In this document: positions 1-7,442 of the stretch, piece after piece
How positions within the stretch are numbered: the first letter of the stretch is position 1
How the letters are laid out: each line of letters starts with the position of its first letter
From: a virus
Length of the DNA: 43,011 nt
Direction: 5' to 3' (one strand)
Virus record (IMG/VR): IMGVR_UViG_3300030333_008294
Location: 1-43,011 of that record
Translations under genes and position numbers: made by a program
The notes under the pieces: generated by a model
What the model saw: the letters and a program-made list of their open reading frames with translations, nothing else
Database searches by the model: none
What the model was told of the DNA's origin: nothing

Positions 1-326
1 TTCGGGTGGATTGGCACGTAAAATATCGGAATGTCTCTATTTTGTAGATCGAAGCCCGGCGTGTTGGTGCTCGACAAACATGGGTCCAATATGAAATCCC
101 CCAAGCGGTGTTTAATTAAAGGCTGCATTTCACTGTGACATACAATCCAAATTGTTTCGCAGCCAGCATATGCACACTCCGTTACGGCGCGTTCAACTGC
201 CAAGTAGCCCTTGCCGATTGGCTGCAAACTGTCATGCCACGGGAAGTCGAAATCCAACTTTTGGCCAGCAACGGGAACAATTCCAGCCAAGTGAAAGGAT
301 GCATCATTTTGTAAGGCTTTTTCCAT
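1..326 (-). CDS. Nucleotidyltransferase-like protein, 3' part beyond window
   Basis: Partial gene: an open frame of 108 codons runs from the ATG at 326 off the left edge without a stop. The N-terminus contains a GIVPVAG loop followed by DFPWHDSLQPIG, then ERAVTECAYAGCETIWIV. This resembles the first Rossmann-like half of sugar-nucleotide (NTP) transferases, where a G-rich loop is followed by a PIG motif and a V..CA.AG segment. The usual GTR of the nucleotide loop is not obvious, so enzymatic activity is uncertain. The start overlaps the preceding gene by 23 bases, suggesting coupled translation. The alternative ATGs at 307/304 are in another frame that stops after about 40 codons and were not used. 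The function assignment is inference; the reading frame itself is solid. Confidence 0.6.
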   Translation of the reverse strand, partial: MEKALQNDASFHLAGIVPVAGQKLDFDFPWHDSLQPIGKGYLAVERAVTECAYAGCETIWIVCHSEMQPLIKHRLGDFILDPCLSSTNTPGFDLQNRDIPIFYVPIHP

Positions 327-1224
327 TGGTCAAAATTCTGTTAAGTTTTCTCACATAAGTTTTTTCTGACGTCTGTCCATCTCTTATTATATCTTTTTCC
401 GTCTGATAATTAAAGAAAATTGTGCTCTGATCTTCATAATAATGCACTCGGCGGTCCAAAACGTCGCGTGCTGTGACTTCTAGCTTAAGTCGATAGTGTG
501 TATACTCATCGGGGTTGCTCGTGCTCTTTCCGTTTCTAGGACCGCGTATACCCAAGTCGCCCATTATGTCAAGCGCTTTAAATCTAGCGTACGTGTCCGA
601 GTATTGATAGTCGTAAAGCTGTTCTTTCGTAAGGTTAGATATCAAAGCCAAATCTTTCTTGTCTGTGTGGTTCCCCATTATTCGTTTGGAAGGGTAAAAA
701 ACCAGCTTGTTAACGAAGTCTTCCGATGTCTCAATCATGTCCAAACTGTGCTTTGTGCTCGAAACATTGACCCAATCAACAACAAGGAATTTTTCTTCTT
801 TGCTCACAGGCTCGGGCAGACCCTTAAGGTTGGCGTGGTTGAAAACCACAAGCTTGTCAAAATGAATTTCAACAACGGCGCGGCCAGATGTCACAACCTT
901 CAACGTTCTATCGTCGACAAGGCGGAGAGAGGAAACTTTATCTGCTAGTGGCACCAAGCCTGCCATTGAATTAATGAACATCAAGTGATCCCAAGCTTGC
1001 TGTTTTGAGTTTCCAAAAATAACCGAACCTGATGGCGTGTTTAGCGTGTTTGTTTGCCTGGGTAGCGAGAAAATAGATGTGTCGACATCTGGATCCAAAT
1101 ACTCAAACAATTCAGGGCGCTCATTTATGGCCATCACAATGGGCGCATTGTTTAAAAAAGCATACAGTTGTGCTGCAACCGTGTGCCCAATTACCAATTC
1201 TTTATATGCTAATTTTACTACCAA
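304..1224 (-). CDS. Unassigned phage protein, 306 aa
   Basis: I do not recognise this family. The frame is long, shows no internal break, and sits in a run of overlapping genes: its start overlaps the end of the upstream gene by 7 bases and its end overlaps the start of the nucleotidyltransferase-like gene. The start is TTG at 1224; no ATG occurs before about residue 31, so the exact start is uncertain. The sequence is soluble in character, with a mixed alpha/beta composition, no signal peptide and no membrane segment. Pairing with the NTP-transferase-like gene downstream could mean they act together, for instance on a nucleotide or sugar, but nothing in the sequence proves it. Confidence 0.6.
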   Translation of the reverse strand: MVVKLAYKELVIGHTVAAQLYAFLNNAPIVMAINERPELFEYLDPDVDTSIFSLPRQTNTLNTPSGSVIFGNSKQQAWDHLMFINSMAGLVPLADKVSSLRLVDDRTLKVVTSGRAVVEIHFDKLVVFNHANLKGLPEPVSKEEKFLVVDWVNVSSTKHSLDMIETSEDFVNKLVFYPSKRIMGNHTDKKDLALISNLTKEQLYDYQYSDTYARFKALDIMGDLGIRGPRNGKSTSNPDEYTHYRLKLEVTARDVLDRRVHYYEDQSTIFFNYQTEKDIIRDGQTSEKTYVRKLNRILTNGKSLTK

Positions 1225-1916
1225 GTTTTCCCAGAGCGGCTTTGCTTCATGGCTTCAAACCAAGATTTTGGTTGGGTGGTTTTTTCTTTCTCGGCCTCTT
1301 TTAACTGAAAGTGCTTGCTTTTGACTCGCGACCAAAAATCACTATCGGCCTCAACGGTTTCTAAGGAATTCCAGGGGCCGGCCCAGGACTCTTTAATTTC
1401 TGACCCATTGGCATCATAAGCCCTGATGTCTTTGAAGGTGCGCCCACTCTCTGTTGAAGCCGTCTCTCCGAAAATGAAAGCTTCTTGATCAAACTGCCGT
1501 GATAGAGAAACCGAAAGATCAAAGAGGTCTTTTCCGGCAGCGTCATCGGGTCGAGCCACGTCGCCGCGGATATGCGTCGTTACCAGTATCGCACTTTCAG
1601 TTACGTGCACCGGCTCTTCCAGTTCAACCGAGCGGCTTTCGCCAGTTTCTGGATCTTCAATTGTCTTTGTGGTCTCTTTGAAGCCGCCCTTAATCTCGGT
1701 GAATGGATATCCAGCGGATTTATAAGCAGCTTTAAGCTCTTGGTATCTGCGTCTGTTTTCGGCGGAGGAGTGTTCGTGACGGTCAGCAGTTATGATAACA
1801 AATGCACTTCCGCCCTCTACGTGACTGCGCACGCGATTGTAGGATGTCTCTAGTAAGATTTGCTCATTTGAGTTCTTAACTAAAGCTTCAAGTTCTTTTT
1901 TGGAAAGTTTAGCCAT
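1218..1916 (-). CDS. DUF3293-like protein, 232 aa
   Basis: The protein carries FVIITADRHEHSSAENRRR, then L..AYKSAGYPF.EIKGGFKE, and a later LSRQFDQEAFIFGET. This order (an IITA strand, an N-rich helix with paired arginines, a GY strand leading to a KGG turn, then a helix ending in an F/FG strand) resembles the DUF3293 family of small proteins of unknown function found in bacteria and phages. The acidic, serine-rich insertion near residues 90-105 and the lysine-rich tail after about residue 190 are less typical. It starts with ATG at 1916, just after the candidate late-type motif at 1922-1931. Role unknown; a gene-level call is safe, family membership is moderate. Confidence 0.6.
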   Translation of the reverse strand: MAKLSKKELEALVKNSNEQILLETSYNRVRSHVEGGSAFVIITADRHEHSSAENRRRYQELKAAYKSAGYPFTEIKGGFKETTKTIEDPETGESRSVELEEPVHVTESAILVTTHIRGDVARPDDAAGKDLFDLSVSLSRQFDQEAFIFGETASTESGRTFKDIRAYDANGSEIKESWAGPWNSLETVEADSDFWSRVKSKHFQLKEAEKEKTTQPKSWFEAMKQSRSGKTW

Positions 1917-1921
1917 TATGT

Positions 1922-1931
1922 AATAAATAGT
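1922..1931 (-). promoter_or_regulatory. ACTATTTATT motif, candidate late promoter
   Basis: Coding-strand ACTATTTATT lies 5 to 15 bases upstream of the ATG at 1916, in the short gap after the GroES-like gene. The same motif recurs before the sheath, neck gp13-like and scaffold genes. Its closeness to the start codon makes this copy the least convincing as a promoter. Confidence 0.3.
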
Positions 1932-1937
1932 AAAACA

Positions 1938-2228
1938 TTACGTTTCTCCTACAGTTGCAAAGACATAATTTTCTAACAACAGGAAGTACTCTTGGCTTCC
2001 TAGCTCAATCTTATTGACCATTGTACTATCGGCAACAACAACCTCTCCATCCGCAACGTGGATGGAGCAATCTGTAGCACTGCCGAGCACCTTATATGGT
2101 TGATACGGCGACGTCTGCACCTTGTAGTCATCCGGTACCAAGATTGTTGTGCTTGGCCCCTCTTTCTGAGGGGCCTCATCAACAACCGGCTCAAGCCACA
2201 AGTGCCTGTTTAGCGGCTTAAACGTCAT
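1938..2228 (-). CDS. GroES-like co-chaperonin, 96 aa
   Basis: A GroES-fold co-chaperonin that would cap the host GroEL ring, comparable in role to T4 gp31. The 96-aa length matches GroES (about 97). The start FKPLNRHLWLEPV corresponds to the 'I.PL.DRV.V' opening strand. A glycine/threonine-containing stretch EGPSTTILVPDDY follows, where the GroEL-binding mobile loop with its hydrophobic tripeptide (ILV here) is expected. The end, EYFLLLENYVFATVGE, matches the closing GroES strands (Y.I..E.DILAIV). Between them the roof loop is short. It overlaps the end of the upstream small gene by 11 bases. Phages carry such genes to help fold the capsid protein; here a T4-like capsid gene is present. No GroEL gene is in the window. 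Confidence 0.8.
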   Translation of the reverse strand: MTFKPLNRHLWLEPVVDEAPQKEGPSTTILVPDDYKVQTSPYQPYKVLGSATDCSIHVADGEVVVADSTMVNKIELGSQEYFLLLENYVFATVGET

Positions 2229-2520
2229 GGTTGACCTTCATCACTCGCTTGACAAAATCAAATACCTCGTTAAGTTGTTCCATATCAGCATCTTTCTTAA
2301 TAAGCCGATATGCCTTAACAGCGGCCCAAATTTCATCCTTGAACAGCCACCCCTTTTCGATGTACTCTTGTCGCAGTTCCCGCTTTTGCTCCATGTATGG
2401 CTCAATCGCGCCTTCAATGGCAATCAACGACTCAAGGTAACTTTTGATGTACTTCTCCTTGTTCGTCAGATCTGCGGGATCAATTGTATCATCTGTATTA
2501 TGTAATTCAACTACGCTCAT
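2218..2520 (-). CDS. GapR/UPF0335-like small helical protein, 100 aa
   Basis: A small, charged, all-helical protein. Residues about 25-95 read as two long helices: one with LESLIAIEGAIEPYMEQKR, then a region ending in GWLFKDEIWAAVKAYRLIKK, then a short terminal helix. The arrangement (coiled helix, short link, '..K.LR.ii.l.k.d' and a C-terminal helix) is like the GapR/DUF2312 (UPF0335) family, DNA-binding proteins that recognise overtwisted DNA. The match is by pattern only. It begins with ATG at 2520 after a clear AAAGGAG site, and is the first gene after nrdJ, with its own possible sigma-70 promoter overlapping the end of nrdJ. Confidence 0.55.
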   Translation of the reverse strand: MSVVELHNTDDTIDPADLTNKEKYIKSYLESLIAIEGAIEPYMEQKRELRQEYIEKGWLFKDEIWAAVKAYRLIKKDADMEQLNEVFDFVKRVMKVNHDV

Positions 2521-2537
2521 TTTTTCTCCTTTTATAT

Positions 2538-2566
2538 ATTATAAAGCATTGTCTTTAAAATTTTAA
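2538..2566 (-). promoter_or_regulatory. Sigma-70-like promoter before small helical gene
   Basis: On the minus strand, TTAAAA (2561-2566), a 17-base spacer, and a perfect TATAAT (2538-2543). The -35 box overlaps the nrdJ stop codon. It would drive the GapR-like/GroES-like genes. Confidence 0.45.
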
Positions 2567-4968
2567 CCACATTTTGTCCAGCCGCAATCAGAACAAGTCA
2601 CACAACCATCCTGATAAACAAGACTCTCCCCCTCGCAAGAGGGACAAGACTTTTCGCCTGTACATTTTGTTCCATCTTCAATGTATTTTTTGAGTGTTCT
2701 GGCTAACACCTTTGAAAATGACTGAAAATCACTGTCGGGGTCTCTTTGCAGCTGCTCGACCAAGAAGCTTGGATGGGCGCCGTGACGCAAAGACAGTGAA
2801 ACCATGCGAGTGTGCACCGAATGGTTTGGATTGTCAAAAGCCTTGACAACATTTCGAATCAAACCATCTTCTCCAAATTGGAGATCGTACTCATTTTCTT
2901 TTGTTTTATATGAGCGCTTAACAAGCTCGCCACTGGTGTATTTTTTTGGAATTTCAATGAAGTTTGACAAGCCGCCGATAACCTCATAAGGTCGGCCTTC
3001 CAATAGACCAACTAGAATTGTCCACTTTTCCCCTTTGATTGTTGGGTGGTGGATATCGCACGTCAGTTGCTTTGGACGGCGGGGCGCGTCGTGATATTTC
3101 AGTTCCGGCTCTTTTGTTACCAGTACGCCAGATCTTGAGCCGTCGACATAAACAGTGATACCCTTAAGACCCAGTTTCCAACCCCGTCTATAGAGCCGAC
3201 CGACGATCTCACTGGGTGTGTCCTTTGGTAAATTGATTGTACTGGAAATCGCGTGATCGATATGCTTTTGTATTACAGACTGCACGTCGACACGACGCTC
3301 CCATTCGATTTGATCACTGGTGGTAAAGAAAGCTGGAACGGGAGTGTCAGTATCTGTTTTTGTTGCAGCATACCACTCAGCCACATTGTGGTGCCAAATT
3401 TTATACTCCAACCACTTGTCGCCAAGCTGGTCGACAAAATCAGGAGTCACGCCTTCTTCGTTGTGGTTTAACTTTCTCCGTCGCACATAAGAGTTTCGAA
3501 ACACCGGTTCGATTCCAGAACTAGTCTGAGAGAGAATGGAGACAGATCCAGTGGGAGCATTTGTCAACAGTGAAACATTTCTTCGTCCAAATTGAGCGAT
3601 CTGTTTTTGCAAGCCTTTTGGCAAGCGTTTGATGAACGCATTGTTCTCTTCTTTCCCCCAGTCAAACACGGGAAACGCGCCGCGCTCCTTGGCCAACTCA
3701 ACACTTTCCGAGTAAGCGGAAACCTTCAGCGTTTGGTAAATTAGATTTATAACCTCTTGTGCTTCAGTTGAATCATACGCAAGAGATAGACATGCCATAG
3801 CATCAGCCAATCCGTGGGTGCCTAGGCCAGTTCTACGGCCTTTCTCGCACGCCGTTAGCAGCTTGCCCCACAGTGACTTCTCGCTCTCGGTATCACAGAC
3901 ACCAATGATTCTCTGGAGTTTTTCCATTTCCAACTCAACCAAATCATCTGAGAGGCGAGTTGCCTTTGCAACAACATCCGCGAACAGGTCAAAATCAAAC
4001 TTCGCGTTCTTTTGAAACTTGTTTTTAACAAAGTTCTTCAAATTGACTGATATCAGTCGACAACTATCATACGCACTCAAAGAAAGCTCTGCGCAAGGAT
4101 TAACACATACGGTTTTAAACTCATCATATTCATGTGCCGGCAAGTTATCAGTGATGTTATCCCACATCAGGATCCCAGGCTCGGCCGTTTCTGTTGCCGA
4201 GGATACAATCGTCTCCCAGAGCTTTTTGGCCGATACCATTCTCGTAAAAGAGGGACTTTCAGCATCAACTGGAAACTTAAGCGCAAACTCTTCGTCGTTC
4301 TCCACCGCCTTCATGAAATCATTCGAAATTTTCACTGAGACATTTGCACCTGTAACCTTTGTCAAGTCATGTTTCATTGTTACAAAGCGCTCAATGTCTG
4401 GGTGGCGTACATCCATTGTTATCATCAGGGCGCCGCGGCGGCCGTTTTGGCCAATCATGCGACAAACATAGGAATAGAAATCTGCGAAGCTCCAGGCACC
4501 GGTGCTAGTGCCAGCGGAATTATTAACTGCTGCGTTTTCTGGGCGTAGCTCCGATATATCGATGCCAACGCCGCATCGGCGCTTCATCAGGTTGGCCAGC
4601 TCCTTTCCGGATTCAACAATAGAAGAAACACTGTCTGTTGGCGGGGCAATAACAACGCAGTTACTTAAGCTGATGTTAATGTGATCATTTCCGATTCCGA
4701 CCATTGGGGATCCCTGCGGCACAACATATTTAAACTTGTCTAGGAGCTTGTAAATTTCCTCTTTTTGCAACTTTCTCTTGCCGCCAAACTTTTCCTCAAT
4801 TCGCGCGAACTCAGATGCCAATCGCTCGTGCATCATGTTGGGTGACTTTTCCAAGAGGTTTCCGCTCTTGTCCTTAAGGGCATATTTCGTAACCCACACG
4901 TTTGCTGCTAAATCATCGCCACCGAAATATTCAACAGTCTCTTGCATTGCTTCTTCTTTTCCAAACAT
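2563..4968 (-). CDS. nrdJ: Adenosylcobalamin-dependent (class II) ribonucleotide reductase
   Basis: Reduces ribonucleotides to deoxyribonucleotides for phage DNA synthesis. The 801-aa protein shows the finger-loop active site NPCAE at residues 290-294 (N290, C292 as radical cysteine, E294). Redox cysteines C104 (LSNCVV) and C303 (DSCRLISVNL) sit as in class II enzymes. Residues about 640-760 form a TSCPD-type domain, followed by a cysteine-rich tail (C769, C775, C778, C789, C792, C795, C800), which probably holds the zinc/redox-relay cysteines. These features, and the absence of a small-subunit (nrdB) gene, point to the B12-dependent enzyme; activity would then depend on host cobalamin. The start at ATG 4968 has a GGGGA site lying inside the end of the helicase gene. 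Confidence 0.93.
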   Translation of the reverse strand: MFGKEEAMQETVEYFGGDDLAANVWVTKYALKDKSGNLLEKSPNMMHERLASEFARIEEKFGGKRKLQKEEIYKLLDKFKYVVPQGSPMVGIGNDHINISLSNCVVIAPPTDSVSSIVESGKELANLMKRRCGVGIDISELRPENAAVNNSAGTSTGAWSFADFYSYVCRMIGQNGRRGALMITMDVRHPDIERFVTMKHDLTKVTGANVSVKISNDFMKAVENDEEFALKFPVDAESPSFTRMVSAKKLWETIVSSATETAEPGILMWDNITDNLPAHEYDEFKTVCVNPCAELSLSAYDSCRLISVNLKNFVKNKFQKNAKFDFDLFADVVAKATRLSDDLVELEMEKLQRIIGVCDTESEKSLWGKLLTACEKGRRTGLGTHGLADAMACLSLAYDSTEAQEVINLIYQTLKVSAYSESVELAKERGAFPVFDWGKEENNAFIKRLPKGLQKQIAQFGRRNVSLLTNAPTGSVSILSQTSSGIEPVFRNSYVRRRKLNHNEEGVTPDFVDQLGDKWLEYKIWHHNVAEWYAATKTDTDTPVPAFFTTSDQIEWERRVDVQSVIQKHIDHAISSTINLPKDTPSEIVGRLYRRGWKLGLKGITVYVDGSRSGVLVTKEPELKYHDAPRRPKQLTCDIHHPTIKGEKWTILVGLLEGRPYEVIGGLSNFIEIPKKYTSGELVKRSYKTKENEYDLQFGEDGLIRNVVKAFDNPNHSVHTRMVSLSLRHGAHPSFLVEQLQRDPDSDFQSFSKVLARTLKKYIEDGTKCTGEKSCPSCEGESLVYQDGCVTCSDCGWTKCG

Positions 4969-4971
4969 TGT

Positions 4972-6330
4972 TTAATTTCCCCTTTTTTCTTTTTTCATGT
5001 TCTTGTAAATATTCTTAATTTTCTCCCCCTGCTCTTTGGCAGTTGGTGCAGACGTCTCCTCTAGCACTTCAATTTTCACTCGGCTTGTGTCCATGTATAT
5101 TTCATAAATGAGGCCATCCGGGCCGTGTCGATTCTTTGCGATAAAAACCTTGCCTTTGTTTGCGGCTTTATCCTCCACTGTTCTGGAGAGCGAGAAGATA
5201 AAATCGGCGACGAAGCATTTTGAGAATGCCTCTGATATAGATTCCATTGTAATGACGTCTGCATTTAAACCCGATCTGTTAGTTTGAGATGCCGTCCAAC
5301 AGGGGCACTTGTATTCTTGTGCGATTGAACGAAGCTCTTCATATATAGACTCCAATTCATGTCTTTTCTCACTATTTCTTGAATTTGGTCGTAATAAATC
5401 TCCGTAATCGACAATTAGCATATCAGGCTTCACATCTCGCATAGCCAGCTTTTCCAGATGGGCTCGAATCGTGTTTGGAGATGCGGATTTAGTTGGATAC
5501 TCCTTAACGTACAGCGACCCTTCAAGGTCGTGAACTGTTTCGTAAATCTGCTCCTTAAATACGTGCAAATCAGACAGCGGAACACCAGTAATACAGCTGT
5601 CATATCGCGATGCAATGGTTGTGTCTGCGAGTTCCAAAGTATAATGGACAACCGTCTTTCCCTCTTTAACCGCCTGCGCGCCTAGGTGCACCAATGCATG
5701 TGTTTTACCGGCGCCAGTTGGGGCAATGACAACACCCAACTCGCCAGACCCCAGACCGCCCTTGCAAAGATCATCAATGGTCTTCCAGCCGGTAGTCCGC
5801 GGATTTCTAGCGGTAATCAAAAACCGCTCTTCAAAGTCCTTAAGATAGTCATATCCGCAGTCGTTATCCATTCCAAGCTTCATTGCATTATTAATCAGCG
5901 TCTGAATGTCTTCGAAAGAAGATTTTTGCAACAGTGGAACAGACTTAAGAATCGCCTCTTTAAGAATTTGCTTTTTACAGAAATCTAACGAAGTCTTCTT
6001 GATGAACTCAATGTCTTGAACCTCTGTCTTCATCAAGCGCACATAATAATCGCGTACTTGCTTTTGAATTAGTTCATTTTCATTGTTCAGGCCGGTTCTC
6101 AAGAGGGTCGTCATGATGTTTAATGACGGATGGACCTTGTACTTTTCACGATAATCAAATATCAAACCGACAAAAGTTCGAAGATAACCAAGCTCCAGAA
6201 AATTAACGTCCATGACCTCACGGACCTGATCCGAAAAGACGCGATCCTGCAAAATCAACTGACAGAGGTTCTCTTGAAAGGATTTGCCAAACTGTGAAAA
6301 GTCTGTTTTTTCAGCTGCTGAAAAATTCAA
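4972..6330 (-). CDS. DnaB-type replicative helicase (T4 gp41-like)
   Basis: A hexameric RecA-fold helicase that unwinds the phage replication fork. The N-terminal helical domain (residues 15-170) opens with LCQLILQDRVFSDQV, as in gp41/DnaB N-domains. The ATPase core has Walker A APTGAGKT at 203-210, a conserved glutamate in HYTLE (E233), Walker B MLIVDYGD at 304-311, and the later SQTNRSG and FIAKNRHGPDG motifs of DnaB-family enzymes. Length 452 aa is normal. The best start is TTG at 6330, two bases after the stop of a small membrane-protein gene; the first internal ATG (residue 40) would remove part of the conserved N-domain. No primase gene is visible in the window. It is translationally linked to nrdJ downstream. 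Confidence 0.92.
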   Translation of the reverse strand: MNFSAAEKTDFSQFGKSFQENLCQLILQDRVFSDQVREVMDVNFLELGYLRTFVGLIFDYREKYKVHPSLNIMTTLLRTGLNNENELIQKQVRDYYVRLMKTEVQDIEFIKKTSLDFCKKQILKEAILKSVPLLQKSSFEDIQTLINNAMKLGMDNDCGYDYLKDFEERFLITARNPRTTGWKTIDDLCKGGLGSGELGVVIAPTGAGKTHALVHLGAQAVKEGKTVVHYTLELADTTIASRYDSCITGVPLSDLHVFKEQIYETVHDLEGSLYVKEYPTKSASPNTIRAHLEKLAMRDVKPDMLIVDYGDLLRPNSRNSEKRHELESIYEELRSIAQEYKCPCWTASQTNRSGLNADVITMESISEAFSKCFVADFIFSLSRTVEDKAANKGKVFIAKNRHGPDGLIYEIYMDTSRVKIEVLEETSAPTAKEQGEKIKNIYKNMKKEKRGN

Positions 6331-6331
6331 T

Positions 6332-6499
6332 TTATTGCTCGTTACCGGTCAGTCTTTTAAGATAATCAAACAAGGCCAATGCCGCGGCAAAACCAAAAAA
6401 GAACTGGCCAGCGGTGGGTGTCATTGGCCAAATAGTCAAGCTGCCGACCAAGCCATAGCCCAGGCAAGCGCCCTTACAAAATGTTGTTAAGTGTTCCAT
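6332..6499 (-). CDS. Small membrane protein, 55 aa
   Basis: A short gene with ATG at 6499 and an AGGAG site seven bases upstream; its TAA directly precedes the TTG start of the helicase. The product is mostly hydrophobic: residues about 10-48 form one or two membrane segments (LGYGLVGSLTIW, then FFFGFAAALALFDYL), ending in a short polar tail KRLTGNEQ. No family is recognised. It could be an inner-membrane protein or a lysis-related small protein, but the sequence does not decide. Confidence 0.6.
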   Translation of the reverse strand: MEHLTTFCKGACLGYGLVGSLTIWPMTPTAGQFFFGFAAALALFDYLKRLTGNEQ

Positions 6500-6507
6500 C
6501 CTTACTC

Positions 6508-6804
6508 CTAGTAAATATCATAGCAGTCGCTATGGTCAAGTTGCCAACCGCCACAACCTTGAAAGTCGTAGGATTCGCACCAAATTTCTTCACATGAGTA
6601 CGCATATAAACCGTCGTACTCAACAAATTCCCATGCGCAACAGCCGTCACTAAAGCAATAATCTGGCTCTGCGACGTATGGCTCTGGCTCATAGTAGCAG
6701 GCCTGCTCGTCAACCGTATAATACACCGTACTAGCAGGAGGGCCAACCATGACCTCACACCCACCAAGCAAAAACAAAGATAACGATAAAACTAATTTCT
6801 TCAT
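6508..6804 (-). CDS. Small cysteine-rich lipoprotein, 98 aa
   Basis: Residues 1-15 form a lipoprotein signal (MKKLVLSLSLFLLGGC) with lipobox LGGC and lipidated C16. The mature part is strongly acidic and rich in tyrosine and cysteine (about ten Cys, including a CC pair), suggesting disulfides in the periplasm or on the cell surface. No known family. Secreted lipoproteins in phages often alter receptors or block superinfection, but this is only a possibility here. There is no Shine-Dalgarno sequence at normal spacing, and the best promoter would start transcription almost at the ATG. Confidence 0.7.
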   Translation of the reverse strand: MKKLVLSLSLFLLGGCEVMVGPPASTVYYTVDEQACYYEPEPYVAEPDYCFSDGCCAWEFVEYDGLYAYSCEEIWCESYDFQGCGGWQLDHSDCYDIY

Positions 6805-6811
6805 GGTTTAT

Positions 6812-6840
6812 ACTTTAACACCTTTCCGGCGGCTTGTCAA
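6812..6840 (-). promoter_or_regulatory. Sigma-70-like promoter before small lipoprotein
   Basis: Perfect TTGACA (6835-6840), 17-base spacer, TAAAGT (6812-6817, four of six). The predicted start lies about at 6805, next to the ATG at 6802-6804, so the transcript would be nearly leaderless. Confidence 0.5.
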
Positions 6841-6860
6841 TGGTTTTTTTATTTTTTTCT

Positions 6861-6884
6861 GAGGCACCTGTAAGCCCGTGCCTC
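6861..6884. other. 7-bp stem hairpin, unclear role
   Basis: GAGGCAC and GTGCCTC (6861-6867 and 6878-6884) form a perfect 7-bp stem with a 10-base loop. On the transcribed (minus) strand it is followed by A-rich, not T-rich, sequence, so it is not a standard terminator. It sits between two small genes, upstream of the lipoprotein promoter. Confidence 0.35.
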
Positions 6885-6897
6885 CCTGCGGCTTAAT

Positions 6898-7029
6898 CTA
6901 GTTGCCAGTCGTCTTCTGGTTCAACTCTGAGATGTTGCTTTCAATCTCTTGCAATCTTACCTCGCTCTTATAAAGCCAATAAGCATAACACCCAACGGCT
7001 ACAACCAACAAAGAAATATTCCAAAACAT
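6898..7029 (-). CDS. Tiny single-span membrane protein, 43 aa
   Basis: ATG at 7029 with a GGAGAG site overlapping the end of the upstream gene; stop TAG at 6898-6900. Residues 3-19 are a hydrophobic span (WNISLLVVAVGCYAYWL), followed by a short charged coiled-coil-like tail rich in E, Q and N (KSEVRLQEIESNISEL). The build, one N-terminal span plus a short helical periplasmic or cytoplasmic part, is like a miniature inner-membrane spanin or holin partner, but it is too short for a confident call. Confidence 0.55.
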   Translation of the reverse strand: MFWNISLLVVAVGCYAYWLYKSEVRLQEIESNISELNQKTTGN

Positions 7030-7032
7030 AAT

Positions 7033-7248
7033 TCACTCTCCTTTTTTAACTTTTGATAACACACAACAGTCATCAGCACTCAACCAAGTCGTTTCCTTGA
7101 AGTTGTCGCTGATTATACTGATCTTTACATAATGGTCGGTTTTGGAATCCACAGTGTGAATCACATCCCTTACAAAGCCAATGCACTCAAGTGGGCCCGC
7201 AATTGAATTTTTTCTCCACTCTACCAAATCACCAACCTCCAATTTCAC
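7033..7248 (-). CDS. Small SH3/KOW-like beta protein, 71 aa
   Basis: Starts with GTG at 7248 behind an AGAGGA site. The product opens with KLEVGDLVEW and alternates short beta strands (IGFVRDVI, HYVKISIIS, TTWLSADDCCVLS), the build of a small SH3/KOW-like barrel. Two other small proteins in this window (11370-11534 and 15107-15286) begin with the same KVGDLV pattern, so this is a family of three. Function unknown. It is the first protein gene after the two tRNAs and probably shares their transcript. Confidence 0.65.
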   Translation of the reverse strand: MKLEVGDLVEWRKNSIAGPLECIGFVRDVIHTVDSKTDHYVKISIISDNFKETTWLSADDCCVLSKVKKGE

Positions 7249-7267
7249 AAAAACTATCCTCTTAAGG

Positions 7268-7340
7268 TACTCCCGGTAGGACTCGAACCTACGACCTGGC
7301 GGTTATGAGCCGCTTGCTCTACCAACTGAGCTACGGGAGT
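7268..7340 (-). tRNA. tRNA with CAT anticodon (Met elongator or Ile2)
   Basis: Complete cloverleaf on the minus strand: acceptor ACTCCCG/CGGGAGT, D arm GCTC/GAGC, anticodon loop CTCATAA (anticodon CAT), variable AGGTC, T arm GTAGG TTCGAGT CCTAC, discriminator A. No CCA is encoded. The A1-U72 pair and lack of three G-C pairs in the anticodon stem argue against an initiator tRNA. Methionine elongator and lysidine-modified isoleucine tRNA cannot be told apart by eye. The outermost anticodon-stem pair is an A-C mismatch. Confidence 0.92.
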
Positions 7341-7361
7341 ATGACCCTTATCTATTTTCAG

Positions 7362-7435
7362 TACCCTCGACAGGATTCGAACCTGTGACTCTCGGCTTAG
7401 AAGGCCGATGCTCTATCCAGCTGAGCTACGAGGGC
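7362..7435 (-). tRNA. tRNA-Arg (TCT)
   Basis: Complete cloverleaf: acceptor GCCCTCG/CGAGGGT (G1-U72 wobble), D arm GCTC/GAGC, anticodon stem TCGGC/GCCGA with loop CTTCTAA (anticodon TCT, reading AGA/AGG), variable GAGTC, T arm ACAGG TTCGAAT CCTGT, discriminator A. No encoded CCA. It starts seven bases after the stop of the outer-membrane-type gene, so the tRNAs are probably processed from that operon transcript. Confidence 0.95.
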
Positions 7436-7442
7436 AGTCATC

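Noticed and set aside
496-948. 150-codon plus-strand ORFs at 496-948 and 4019-4471
   Set aside because: Both are antisense to convincing minus-strand genes (unassigned 306-aa protein and nrdJ) and look like random translations.
6861-6884. The GAGGCAC/GTGCCTC hairpin as a terminator
   Set aside because: On the transcribed strand it is followed by A-rich sequence; the T run lies on the wrong side.
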